Assembly (NCBI GenBank): GCA_026418625.1
Contig: JAOABA010000004.1
Span: 1-64,000, forward strand
Direction: 5' to 3'
Source of the DNA: Candidatus Kapaibacterium sp.
Lineage (GTDB): Bacteria; Bacteroidota; Ignavibacteria; Kapaibacteriales; UBA2268
Length of the DNA stretch: 64,000 nt
The notes under the pieces were generated by a model. The model saw nothing but the letters and a program-made list of their open reading frames with translations. It ran no database searches and was not told the DNA's origin. Shown here one piece after another: positions 17,823-25,883 of the stretch. The translations under genes and the position numbers were made by a program. Within the stretch, counting starts at the first letter, position 1; every line of letters starts with the position of its first letter.

Positions 17823-18265
17823 TCCTTCGAAGCAAGAATAATTGCATCTCTGATTTTGTTATATGTGCCACATCTGCAAACATTGCCCGACATTTCTTCA
17901 TTTATGTCCTCGATAGTAGGTTTTGGCTTTTTCTTGAGTAGTGCTGCGGCTGTCATAATTTGTCCGGGCTGACAGTAACCACACTGACTAACACCCACTT
18001 CAACCCAAGCTTTTTGCAAAGGATGGCTTCCATCGTTGGATAATCCTTCAATTGTGGTTATCTTTTTTGTACCGATAAATCTTACAGGTATTAAGCAAGA
18101 TTGCTCCGCATTTCCATCAATCAGAACAGTGCAGGATTTACAAAAACCAATTCCGCAACCGTATTTAGTGCCGGTCAAACCCAAAACATCCCGAAGAACC
18201 CATAACAAAGGCATATCAGGGTCAACATCAATATCATAATTTTTGTTGTTAATGTTGAGAATCAT
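17819..18265 (-). CDS. iorA: 2Fe-2S subunit of molybdenum hydroxylase (IorA-like)
   Basis: 148 residues from the ATG at 18265; a longer in-frame reading would run into ridA. It carries two [2Fe-2S] clusters that move electrons from the Mo site of IorB. The N-terminal plant-type ferredoxin motif is CGIGFCKSC with a later cysteine (AEQSC); the C-terminal helical domain has CGYCQPGQ and CRCGTY. Length and motif order match IorA/CoxS-type small subunits. It has no signal of its own, so it would have to travel with the Tat-bearing IorB. The gene overlaps iorB by four bases and follows ridA by 14. Confidence 0.9.
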   Translation of the reverse strand: MILNINNKNYDIDVDPDMPLLWVLRDVLGLTGTKYGCGIGFCKSCTVLIDGNAEQSCLIPVRFIGTKKITTIEGLSNDGSHPLQKAWVEVGVSQCGYCQPGQIMTAAALLKKKPKPTIEDINEEMSGNVCRCGTYNKIRDAIILASKE

Positions 18266-18279
18266 TCGAGTCCCTTTGC

Positions 18280-18651
18280 TTATTTGAAAGCAGTTACTTC
18301 GATTTCGATTAGACATCCTAAAGGCAAGTTCCCACAAGGAACAATAGCGCGAGCTGGTTTATGTTCACCGAAAAATTCACTGTAAACATTATTGACTTCA
18401 CCTCTTAATTCAATGTCAGTCAAATAAATTCTTGCCTGAAGGACTTGATTTTTACTGCTCCCTGCTTCATTGAGGATTGTATTAATATTATCAAGCACTT
18501 GCTTGGTCTGAGCTGATATACCATTTGGAATTTCATTAGTCTGTGGATTAATTGGGAGTTGCCCTGCCAAGAAAAGCATTCCGTTATGTTCAACACAATG
18601 TGAATAATGCCCTAATACTTTTGGAAATTTTTCGCTCGAATAAGTTTTCAT
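18280..18651 (-). CDS. ridA: RidA family reactive-intermediate deaminase
   Basis: 123 residues from the ATG at 18651 (other in-frame starts at 18657 and TTG 18678). In the family RidA hydrolyses reactive enamine/imine intermediates from PLP enzymes to keto acids and ammonia. Visible signatures: FLAGQLPINPQT, QVLDNINTILNEAG, and KPARAIVPCGNLPLG with the conserved arginine, then IEIEVTA. It is the first gene of the run ridA-iorA-iorB-CoA-binding-yjbQ. The pairing with a heterocycle-type hydroxylase hints at detoxification of a ring-opening or imine product, but that is inference. Confidence 0.9.
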   Translation of the reverse strand: MKTYSSEKFPKVLGHYSHCVEHNGMLFLAGQLPINPQTNEIPNGISAQTKQVLDNINTILNEAGSSKNQVLQARIYLTDIELRGEVNNVYSEFFGEHKPARAIVPCGNLPLGCLIEIEVTAFK

Positions 18652-19291
18652 AATCATTTTCTTACAAATTTTGAACAAATTTAGTTATTCAAATTTAAAA
18701 AGATAATACCTATTTAAAAAATAAACTGACTGTTAATTTTTTTTGTATTAGTTGATTTGCTCGAATTAATTTTGACTGAAATGTTTAAGGAATTTTGTCT
18801 CTTGTTTTCTCAAAAGAAGTTTGAAAAAAACAATTTATAAAAATCAATTTTTCAAAATAATCCCTGATTATTCATTAGAGAAATAAAAAAAATTTTAAGT
18901 AAAGCTGAACGAAGCGAAGCGTCTATTTAAGATGTTCTAGATTCTTCCTCACTTCTTTCGAGGTTGTGTAAAAAGTATAAAAAGTAGTTATTTGTCACTC
19001 TGAACGAAGTGAAGAGTCTATTATATCTCAATAACTTATGTAATATGGATTCTTCGCCTTTGCCTCAGAATGGCTGCTTTTTACACAACCTCGTTAGTCA
19101 GAATGAAAGCTTCAATAAGTAACGATAATAATTATTATATTCCATTTGCATTATCTGAGATAATAATGGATTCCATGCAGAGTTCGCAGAGAATTTTTAA
19201 AAGATATTTTTTTGTTATACCAAACTAATATAACCTTTCAGCAAAAAATTCGTATTTTTATTCTTTATCATAAACATTATTTGGGAAAAAA
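18652..19291. other. Repeat-rich intergenic region before the alpha/beta hydrolase gene
   Basis: About 640 bases without a gene. It contains several imperfect copies of a TCTGAACGAAG-GAAGA-type repeat (around 18906, 18999 and, inverted, 19049-19075), a 135-bp element with 17-bp perfect inverted ends (18959-19093), and CAGAGTTCGCAGAGAA at 19178-19193, which recurs in inverted orientation at 21959-21974. No promoter is clear. Confidence 0.6.
18959..19093. repeat. 135-bp palindromic (MITE-like) element
   Basis: CGAGGTTGTGTAAAAAG at 18959-18975 and its exact reverse complement CTTTTTACACAACCTCG at 19077-19093 bound a 135-bp segment. Inside are two imperfect opposed copies of the TCTGAACGAAG/GAAGA repeat (about 18999-19018 and 19049-19075). 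It has no coding capacity. Size and inverted ends resemble a miniature inverted-repeat element or a large REP/BIME-like palindrome. Confidence 0.6.
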
Positions 19292-20707
19292 ATGAAAGCC
19301 AAAATCTTTTTTATTCTATCTTTAATTCTTATTATTCCTAATCTATTACTATCCCAGAGTATAATTGGAAAGTGGAAAGGTGAAATTAATGTCCTTAATC
19401 AGAAATTAAACATAGTTGTCAATTTTAAGACCGAAAATGACTCACTTAAAGGAACTATTGACATCCCTCAGCAAATGGCTTTTGGATTGGAATTAACCAA
19501 TATCAAAACAGATAAAGAATCTGTCAATTTTGAACTTGTCGCCGGTCCGGGTAACATTGCCTTTTTTGAAGGTGAATATTTAATTGATGATAGTGGAAAT
19601 CCGAAAATTGAGGGTAAGTTCCTGCAAATGGGCATCGTAGGAACTTTCAATTTAGCATTGACTAAGGAAGAAGTTAAAAAAGAGGAAACCCAATCAGTTC
19701 AGAACTTTAATGATTTAGATGTTAAGATTTTATCTGGAGTTGATACTTTGGGGGGAACTCTGTCTATACCGAATGATAACACCAAAAAGAAGTTCAAATG
19801 TGTTATTTTAATCACTGGAAGCGGTCCTCAGGACAGGGATGAAGATGTCTTTGGATTTAAAATCTTCAAAGAAATTGCAACCCATTTGGCAAATTCAGGA
19901 ATAGCCGTTCTGCGCTGCGACGATAGAGGAGTAGGTCAATCTACTAATAGTCTCGGTGATAAGGTAACAACTTATGATTATGCTCATGATGTTGAAGCCT
20001 GCATTAAATTTCTAAAAAATCATCCTTCAATTGATACAAAAAAAATTGGTCTTCTTGGGCATAGCGAGGGCGGAATTATCGCTTCAATAGTCGCTTCGAG
20101 GAACAAAGATGTTGCTTTTGCTGTCCTAATGGCTGGAACATCAATAAGAGGGGATTCCCTCCTTATTTCTCAGCTTTATGAAATAACCAAAGCTTCCGGT
20201 GCCTCTGAAGAAGATATTCAAGAAGCTCTTCGCTGGCAAAAAAACACTCTGAATGCCATTAGAACTGATTCAGGCTGGGATGAACTTCGAGAGGAAATGT
20301 TCCTTATGTCAAAAAAACAAATTGATACTCTTCCAGAAGCTCAGAAAAAGTTATTTCCCGATTCTTTGATTTATCAGAGAGTTGATTTGTTAATTTCTCA
20401 ATCAAGAAATGAGTGGATGAGAAAATTTATTCAACTTGATCCTTCGGAATACATTGTGAAAATCAAGTGTCCTGTTCTTGCTTTATTTGGTAAGCTTGAC
20501 ACCCAAGTTCCTCCAAGCACTAACGAAATCCCAATGAGAAAAGCTCTTGAAAAAGCTAAAACAAAATATGAAATAAAGATATTCGATAAGGCTAATCATC
20601 TCTTTCAGGAAGCTAACACAGGCAGTCCCAACGAATACTTTATGCTTGAAAAAAAATTCGTCCCCGGCTTCCTTGATTACATTACTAACTGGATATTGAA
20701 AATATAA
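19292..20707 (+). CDS. Exported alpha/beta hydrolase with N-terminal lipocalin-like domain
   Basis: 471 residues. A signal peptide (1-21, ending in LLLSQ) is followed by a beta-rich domain (GKWKGEINV, about 24-130) of the kind often found before such hydrolases in Bacteroidota. The alpha/beta-hydrolase domain starts near 145: oxyanion region TGSGPQDRDED, DDRGVGQS, nucleophile elbow G-H-S258-E-G-G, acid D403 in GKLDTQVPP, and H436 in ANHLF. It is probably a periplasmic or surface serine hydrolase (esterase or peptidase); the substrate is not predictable. pdxA starts eight bases after it, so the two are probably one transcript despite unrelated functions. Confidence 0.85.
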   Translation: MKAKIFFILSLILIIPNLLLSQSIIGKWKGEINVLNQKLNIVVNFKTENDSLKGTIDIPQQMAFGLELTNIKTDKESVNFELVAGPGNIAFFEGEYLIDDSGNPKIEGKFLQMGIVGTFNLALTKEEVKKEETQSVQNFNDLDVKILSGVDTLGGTLSIPNDNTKKKFKCVILITGSGPQDRDEDVFGFKIFKEIATHLANSGIAVLRCDDRGVGQSTNSLGDKVTTYDYAHDVEACIKFLKNHPSIDTKKIGLLGHSEGGIIASIVASRNKDVAFAVLMAGTSIRGDSLLISQLYEITKASGASEEDIQEALRWQKNTLNAIRTDSGWDELREEMFLMSKKQIDTLPEAQKKLFPDSLIYQRVDLLISQSRNEWMRKFIQLDPSEYIVKIKCPVLALFGKLDTQVPPSTNEIPMRKALEKAKTKYEIKIFDKANHLFQEANTGSPNEYFMLEKKFVPGFLDYITNWILKI

Positions 20708-20714
20708 CAAAAAA

Positions 20715-21704
20715 ATGAAAATTATAGTATCTATTGGCGATTGTAACGGCATTGGGCTTGAAACCTTCTATAAAGCTGTTCAAAAATTAAGTCTTAACAA
20801 GGCTCTTGATAAAAAAATTCATCTTACTTTAGCTGGAAATAAGAAGACAATAAAAGAATATTTCAAAAAGCTCAATTATGAAATTAAGGATACAAAAGAA
20901 GGAATCCTCATTGAAAATAAAGAAATTGATGTTATTGATTTATCATTCTATTCCCCGGTTGATTTTGGAAAAATTACTGAAAAATCAGCTAAACTGACTA
21001 TTGAAGCACTTGATTATTCCGTAAATGCAGTTATTAACAAAAATTTTGACGCTATTGTTACACTGCCAATCAATAAATATGCTTTGCAAAGCGTAGGTTG
21101 GAATTTTCCCGGTCATACTGAGTTTTTGGCAGAAAAAACCCAATCTAACTCTTATATGATGATATTAATGACAAGAAAATTGCGGGTTGCCCTTGTTACA
21201 ACTCATATACCACTTTCAGATGTATCAAAAAAAATAAATCAAAAGTTAATCAAAAACAAAGCTAAAATTTTTTATCACACACTTGAGCAGGATTTTTCAA
21301 TAAAAAAGCCTAAAATAGCCGTTCTTGGTCTTAATCCTCACGCTGGTGAAAACGGTGCAATTGGAAAAGAGGAAAACAGAATAATTCAGCCTGCAATTGA
21401 TAAACTCAACAGCGAAGGAAACAGCTATTATGGTCCTTTCCCCGCTGATGGTTTCTTTGCCCATAATGATTACAAGAATTACGATGGTATTTTGGCAATG
21501 TATCACGATCAGGGCTTAATCCCTCTAAAGCTTTTAGCAGGTAATAAGGGTGTGAATTTCACTGCTAATTTACCAATTGTCCGAACCTCACCTGATCACG
21601 GAACGGCTTTTCAAATTGCAGGGAAGGGCATTGCGAGCGGGGATAGCACTTTCGAAGCTATCAGAATGGCATATTTAATATCAAAAAGAAGGAATAATCT
21701 ATAA
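20715..21704 (+). CDS. pdxA: 4-hydroxythreonine-4-phosphate dehydrogenase
   Basis: 329 residues, normal for PdxA. It oxidises 4-phosphohydroxy-L-threonine with NAD in the DXP-dependent pyridoxal phosphate pathway; PdxJ (51853-52605 in this window) uses the product. Signatures: GDCNGIGLE at the N-terminus, TLPINK, metal histidine in GHTEFLAE, LNPHAGENG, AMYHDQGLIP and SPDHGTAF, the last two supplying the other metal histidines. It sits directly after the hydrolase gene. Paired pdxA and pdxJ fit the presence of DXP-type isoprenoid synthesis (ispG, below). Confidence 0.92.
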   Translation: MKIIVSIGDCNGIGLETFYKAVQKLSLNKALDKKIHLTLAGNKKTIKEYFKKLNYEIKDTKEGILIENKEIDVIDLSFYSPVDFGKITEKSAKLTIEALDYSVNAVINKNFDAIVTLPINKYALQSVGWNFPGHTEFLAEKTQSNSYMMILMTRKLRVALVTTHIPLSDVSKKINQKLIKNKAKIFYHTLEQDFSIKKPKIAVLGLNPHAGENGAIGKEENRIIQPAIDKLNSEGNSYYGPFPADGFFAHNDYKNYDGILAMYHDQGLIPLKLLAGNKGVNFTANLPIVRTSPDHGTAFQIAGKGIASGDSTFEAIRMAYLISKRRNNL

Positions 21705-22197
21705 CAGTATTTATTCAAAAGAAATAGAACAAACAAGTTTAATATTTTTTCTAAAGTCATTTTGACAAACTGAGTATGGAAGAATCCATATTTTAATGGT
21801 TGCTTTAAAATACCACACTTAATTATATTTCTCGCAGAGGTCGCAGAGAATGATTTCTTCAATTTCAAAAATCAAGTGACCGCAGAGAACGCAGAGCCTT
21901 TTTAAATAAGATTAAATTGTATATTCATTTTTGAAAAAAATTTAAAAGTTCTTGGAAATTCTCTGCGAACTCTGTTTTATACTTTGCGGTCTCTGCGAGA
22001 AAAAAATTCTCAGAGAAATCAAAAAGACTAAAGATTCAACTAAAATATTCTAAAAAAATGAATTAAACAGACAATTATTATTTTGTGTCATTCTCTCAAA
22101 CGAGGTTTGAAAGAATCCATAATGTTTTGAAAGGGATGCTTCACATTTGGATCAGCATTACCTTTTGTTTGTATAAATTTAGATTGAATATTTTAGC
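21705..22197. other. Repeat-rich intergenic region after pdxA
   Basis: About 490 bases with no gene. It holds copies of a CGCAGAG repeat in both orientations (21831-21896 and 21959-21999), a long-range inverted repeat (21828-22002), and two pieces of the CATT-TGA-GAAGAATCCAT repeat type (around 21752-21788 and 22088-22121) also seen upstream of the hydrolase gene. Confidence 0.6.
21828..22002. repeat. Inverted CGCAGAG repeat cluster
   Basis: TTTCTCGCAGAG at 21828-21839 pairs perfectly with CTCTGCGAGAAA at 21991-22002, bounding 175 bases. Within it, CGCAGAG-type units occur forward at 21842-21848 and 21880-21896 and reversed at 21960-21974. TTCTCTGCGAACTCTG at 21959-21974 is the exact reverse complement of 19178-19193. 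Confidence 0.6.
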
Positions 22198-22896
22198 TTA
22201 AGGAATATAAATTCTTTTGCGGATGAATTTGCTTCTGCCAATCCTGATTTCACCGATATAATCACCGGGTGGCATAAGTCGTCCCGCATCATCTCGAACA
22301 TTCCAAGTGTAAGTGTATTTTCCGGGAGACTGTTTCCCGCTGAAAATTGTTGCCACAACTCTAGCCTGAATCGAATATACAACAACCTCAACATCAGTAT
22401 AAGTATCAACTTCATAAGTAAGAACAGGTGAAACATCTTCGACAAGACCTAATAACTTTCCGATATCAGATAAATTTGCTTTGAATCCAAATGGCTGACT
22501 TGTTCGAATATATGGGACATAAGTAGAAAGTTTTTGATTTAATTCATAAAGAGCGAATTCTTGAGGCGATGGAATAAAATATTCAGACGGTAAATCAAGA
22601 TTTTTTCGAGCTATGTCAAGCGGAGTGCCTTTGTTAAGCTCGCCTATTAATCTAATATCACTTTCGAACCTTTTTAAATCGAGCGAGAACCTTGTTGAGG
22701 CAGGTATCTTTGTTCTTAATGCACGAAAATAAGCACTATCCTGCTCGGGAGTTGTTTGGAAAAAAATTTCTCCGGGAAGAATAATTATCGGTTGAGAAGT
22801 ATCAGATTCAATTTCAAGCAGACTCCTTCCTCCACCCCTATTCTGTGCATTTGTTGAAATTACAAAAAAGAAGGAAAAAAATAATACCCAAACCAA
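22198..22896 (-). CDS. Exported protein with C-terminal FlgD-Ig-like domain
   Basis: Function unknown. The first canonical start in frame is TTG at 22896 (232 residues). The codons before it encode QLFKKYIL, which would give a far better signal peptide (KK then a long hydrophobic run ending in STNAQ), and the only starts available there are ATT codons at 22920 or 22923. The C-terminal 80 residues (VEVVVYSIQARVVATIFSG, GKYTYTWNVRDDAGRLMPPGDY) match the FlgD immunoglobulin-like domain, common in secreted FCB proteins. No sorting domain is obvious. It lies downstream of the Dsr-type operon but beyond its terminator. Confidence 0.65.
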   Translation of the reverse strand: MVWVLFFSFFFVISTNAQNRGGGRSLLEIESDTSQPIIILPGEIFFQTTPEQDSAYFRALRTKIPASTRFSLDLKRFESDIRLIGELNKGTPLDIARKNLDLPSEYFIPSPQEFALYELNQKLSTYVPYIRTSQPFGFKANLSDIGKLLGLVEDVSPVLTYEVDTYTDVEVVVYSIQARVVATIFSGKQSPGKYTYTWNVRDDAGRLMPPGDYIGEIRIGRSKFIRKRIYIP

Positions 22897-23030
22897 TATG
22901 TATTTCTTAAAAAGTTGAATAATTTAATCCATCAATATTAAAATCAATAAACAAACACTTAAAAGTAGTATAAAATCAAAAATAAAAAAAATATTGTTGA
23001 ATTTGCCAATTTCCAATAAATAATTTAGGT

Positions 23031-23059
23031 AAAAAAAAACCACGAGTCATTGCTCGTGG
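23031..23059 (-). terminator. Rho-independent terminator of the DsrMKJO-type operon
   Basis: On the reverse strand CCACGAG, a six-base loop and CTCGTGG (23059-23040) form a perfect 7-bp stem, followed immediately by nine T residues (23039-23031). It lies 37 bases after the dsrO stop codon. Confidence 0.85.
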
Positions 23060-23096
23060 CTTACAACATCTAATGACTATTTTAAAATAAAATTTT

Positions 23097-23870
23097 CTAA
23101 ACCAGATAATATACTTCGGGTTTTGTTCCTAATTCGGGTTTTCTTCTAATTGAAAAGTTCTCTTGCAGAAGTTTCCTGACTTCTGATTCAGGATTATCAA
23201 GATCACCGAATGTTAGAGCTTTTACAGGGCAAGCCTCGACACAAGCAGGAAGCATTCCACGAACCAATCTTTCATCGCAGAATGTGCATTTTTCGACAAC
23301 ACCTTTGGTTCTTGTTGGAAAATCCTCTGTAATATCATTCATAAATGGTCTGGGATCCATCCAATTGAAGCTCCTTGAACCATAAGGACAGGCAGCAACA
23401 CAATACCTACAACCAATGCAACGGTGCCAGTCCATCATAACGATTCCATCTTCTTCCCTTTTCCAAGTTGCCTTGGTCGGGCAAACATTTGTGCAAGGAG
23501 GATTACTGCAATGATTACACAGCAAAAGAACATTCTTATGATTCATATTTCTTGGAAGATGCTCATTTTCCTGCGTTATAAAAGCATTATGAAATTTATC
23601 CTTCCATATCCACTTAATTTCATCTTTGGGATTTTTGATATTTGGAACATTATGAGCTTTATGGCAAGCTTCTATACAAACTTTACAGTCAGATTGTTGT
23701 TCACATTTCCTGACATCAATTACCATCGCCCATCTTTTTGCTTCGAGCCTTCCATCGTGAAGTTTAACATTTCCTGTATCTGAAATGGCGTCGAAAGTCA
23801 TTTTAGTAGCAATTCCAACAACACCACCTACACTGACAATTTTCAAGAAATTTCTTCTGTTAATGTTCAT
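23097..23870 (-). CDS. dsrO: Periplasmic 4x[4Fe-4S] ferredoxin-like subunit, DsrO-like
   Basis: 257 residues from the ATG at 23870, preceded by GGAGG and overlapping the dsrJ stop in ATGA; a longer in-frame reading is unlikely. A Tat signal is present (N-RR-NFLK followed by a glycine/valine-rich stretch), so it acts outside the cytoplasmic membrane. Cysteine groups for four [4Fe-4S] clusters are visible: CEQQSDCKVCIEAC, CNHCSNPPCTNVCP, CIGCRYCVAACP and CTFCDERLVRGMLPACVEACP. This is the DsrO/HmcB/NrfC pattern. Normally it partners a NrfD-type membrane protein (DsrP), which is not encoded next to it; the operon ends here. Confidence 0.85.
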   Translation of the reverse strand: MNINRRNFLKIVSVGGVVGIATKMTFDAISDTGNVKLHDGRLEAKRWAMVIDVRKCEQQSDCKVCIEACHKAHNVPNIKNPKDEIKWIWKDKFHNAFITQENEHLPRNMNHKNVLLLCNHCSNPPCTNVCPTKATWKREEDGIVMMDWHRCIGCRYCVAACPYGSRSFNWMDPRPFMNDITEDFPTRTKGVVEKCTFCDERLVRGMLPACVEACPVKALTFGDLDNPESEVRKLLQENFSIRRKPELGTKPEVYYLV

Positions 23871-24271
23871 TTTAACACCTCCTTTGGAGCTACGTGACAG
23901 TCCCAGCAATAGGGATTAACAGCTAAATAATTATGACATTGGTCACAAAATTGAGATTTATTATTATGACATTTCATACAAGTGTGTGAAAGACTCATTT
24001 CCATTTTTTTGCCGTTAAAATCAACAAATCTACCGTTTTTAACAAGAAATCTTTCATTTTCACGAACAACTTTATCTCTCCATTCATTCAGTAAATCCAT
24101 ATGATTGGTTTTCATATATTCAGTAGGATAAACACATTCTTTGGAATCCTTTGGCAATTGAATATCAGGTTTTACAGAAGATTGTCCACCAAAGATATTT
24201 ATCCATAAAGGTGAAGTAAAAAGAAGAAGAAAGACTATTATACCTAAAATTACTTTTGGAGCATCATACAT
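23867..24271 (-). CDS. dsrJ: Triheme cytochrome c, DsrJ-like
   Basis: 134 residues. One N-terminal membrane segment (about 7-27) anchors a periplasmic domain with three CxxCH haem sites at 98-102, 109-113 and 122-126. A lone cysteine at residue 46 lies where a cysteine is known as an unusual haem ligand in Allochromatium DsrJ. The length and haem count match DsrJ of the DsrMKJOP complex, which in sulfate reducers and sulfur oxidisers links quinones, periplasmic redox proteins and the cytoplasmic DsrC/K side. The gene is one base after dsrK and overlaps dsrO by four. Confidence 0.85.
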   Translation of the reverse strand: MYDAPKVILGIIVFLLLFTSPLWINIFGGQSSVKPDIQLPKDSKECVYPTEYMKTNHMDLLNEWRDKVVRENERFLVKNGRFVDFNGKKMEMSLSHTCMKCHNNKSQFCDQCHNYLAVNPYCWDCHVAPKEVLK

Positions 24272-24272
24272 A

Positions 24273-25883
24273 TTATATTTCCTCCTTTTTTATTGTTGGA
24301 TTGCCACGTAAATCTGTTGAGCGGTCGTTTTCTCCTTTCATAACGAGAGCATTGCCGACCATTTCGTGAACTCCGGCTACCTCAACCCCCGGCACCCAGT
24401 ATTCAAGAAGCGGTGGCAAAGTAGCTTTGTCTATAGCACACATACAAAGCAATAAATTAACGTCATTCTGCTTATGAACAAAATCGACTGCATTAGCTCT
24501 TGGGAAACCACCTCGCAGCCTCATTTCGAAGTTTTCCTCTGTTCCTAATCCTGCCCCACTACCACAACAGAAAGTTTGTTCTCGGATTGTATTATCAGGC
24601 ATTTCAACAAAATTATTCATTACGTTTTTAATTATATATCTCGGTTCCTCGAGCAAACCCATACCCCTCGAAGGATTACAGGAATCGTGATAAGTTGCTC
24701 TCCAATGATCATTTCTCGATGGATCGAGTTTTATTTTATTATTTCTTATTAAATCAGCGGTGAATTCGGCAATATGAATCATCTTTGTAGATTTTGCATT
24801 TTCAAACTTTGTCCCCGTAATAGGAGAAACTGGAACTTCAAGGAAATCTGCCGGACCATTTAAAGTATCCATATATTGGTGAAGGACTCTCCACATATGC
24901 CCACATTCTCCACCAAGAATCCATTTTACCTTGAGCCTCTTTGCCTCTGCATAAATTTTTGCATTTAAAACTTTCATTAACTCGTGAGAAACAAAAGACC
25001 CAAAATTTCCACCCTCTGAGGCATAAGTACTCATTGTAAAATCTAACCCTATTTCGTGAAAGAGTGCAAAATAACCCAGAAGTGTGAAGTAATGTGGCTC
25101 TCCAAAATAGTCTGCCGAAGGAGTAACAAAAAGAATTTCAGCCCCTTTTTTATTTAATGGGACTTCGACTCTTACTCCAGTTCTATCTTCAAGGTCGTCA
25201 ATAGCAAATTCAATGCTATCCAAAACGCCGTGTGGTTGAATGCCAAGGTGATTACCGGTTCTATGGCTATTCTTAACTGGTGTCATAACCCAATCAATAT
25301 TAACTCCGATTAGATTCATAATCTCTCTGGCAAGAAATGTAATTTCCGCTGTATCTATTCCATAAGGACAAAATACTGAGCAGCGACGGCATTGAGTGCA
25401 TTGATAGAAATAATAAAACCATTCTTTGAGAACAGGAAAGGTAAGTTCTCTTGCTCCTACCATTTTGCCCATAAGCTTACCTGCAAGTGTGAAATCACGG
25501 CGATAAACTGAGCGCAGAAGCTCTGCTCTCAAAACGGGCATATTCTTCGGATCGCCACTTCCAAGGAAGAAATGACATTTATCAGCACAAGCACCACAGC
25601 GAACGCATATATCCATAAAGAGTTTCAAGGAGCGAAATTTTGAGATTCTTTCCCTAAGCCCCTCCATAACAATTCTTTGCCAATCTTCAGGAAGCTTCCA
25701 ATCTTCTTCGTAAGGCTGCCATTTTCTTGGATATGGTTGATTTATATATTCAATGCTATCAGGAACGGCTGCGTGATTATATGTCCCTTTCCTGAATTCA
25801 ACTGGATTATCAATCCAATTAACTTTTGGTGGCTTATAATTGATTTCTGATGATAATTCTTCGGGTTTAATCTTTATTGACAT
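24273..25883 (-). CDS. dsrK: HdrD-like iron-sulfur subunit, DsrK-like
   Basis: 536 residues, typical for DsrK. Two [4Fe-4S] binding groups: C93, C96, C99, C103 (CVRCGACADKC) and C162, C165, C168, C172 (CTQCRRCSVFC). A CCG-type C-terminal module follows (DSCNPSRGMG, FCCGSGAG), which in heterodisulfide reductases binds the special catalytic [4Fe-4S] centre. It is expected on the cytoplasmic face bound to DsrM and to reduce a disulfide or trisulfide such as DsrC; no dsrC or dsrAB is in the window, so the partner is unknown. It overlaps dsrM by one base. Confidence 0.88.
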   Translation of the reverse strand: MSIKIKPEELSSEINYKPPKVNWIDNPVEFRKGTYNHAAVPDSIEYINQPYPRKWQPYEEDWKLPEDWQRIVMEGLRERISKFRSLKLFMDICVRCGACADKCHFFLGSGDPKNMPVLRAELLRSVYRRDFTLAGKLMGKMVGARELTFPVLKEWFYYFYQCTQCRRCSVFCPYGIDTAEITFLAREIMNLIGVNIDWVMTPVKNSHRTGNHLGIQPHGVLDSIEFAIDDLEDRTGVRVEVPLNKKGAEILFVTPSADYFGEPHYFTLLGYFALFHEIGLDFTMSTYASEGGNFGSFVSHELMKVLNAKIYAEAKRLKVKWILGGECGHMWRVLHQYMDTLNGPADFLEVPVSPITGTKFENAKSTKMIHIAEFTADLIRNNKIKLDPSRNDHWRATYHDSCNPSRGMGLLEEPRYIIKNVMNNFVEMPDNTIREQTFCCGSGAGLGTEENFEMRLRGGFPRANAVDFVHKQNDVNLLLCMCAIDKATLPPLLEYWVPGVEVAGVHEMVGNALVMKGENDRSTDLRGNPTIKKEEI

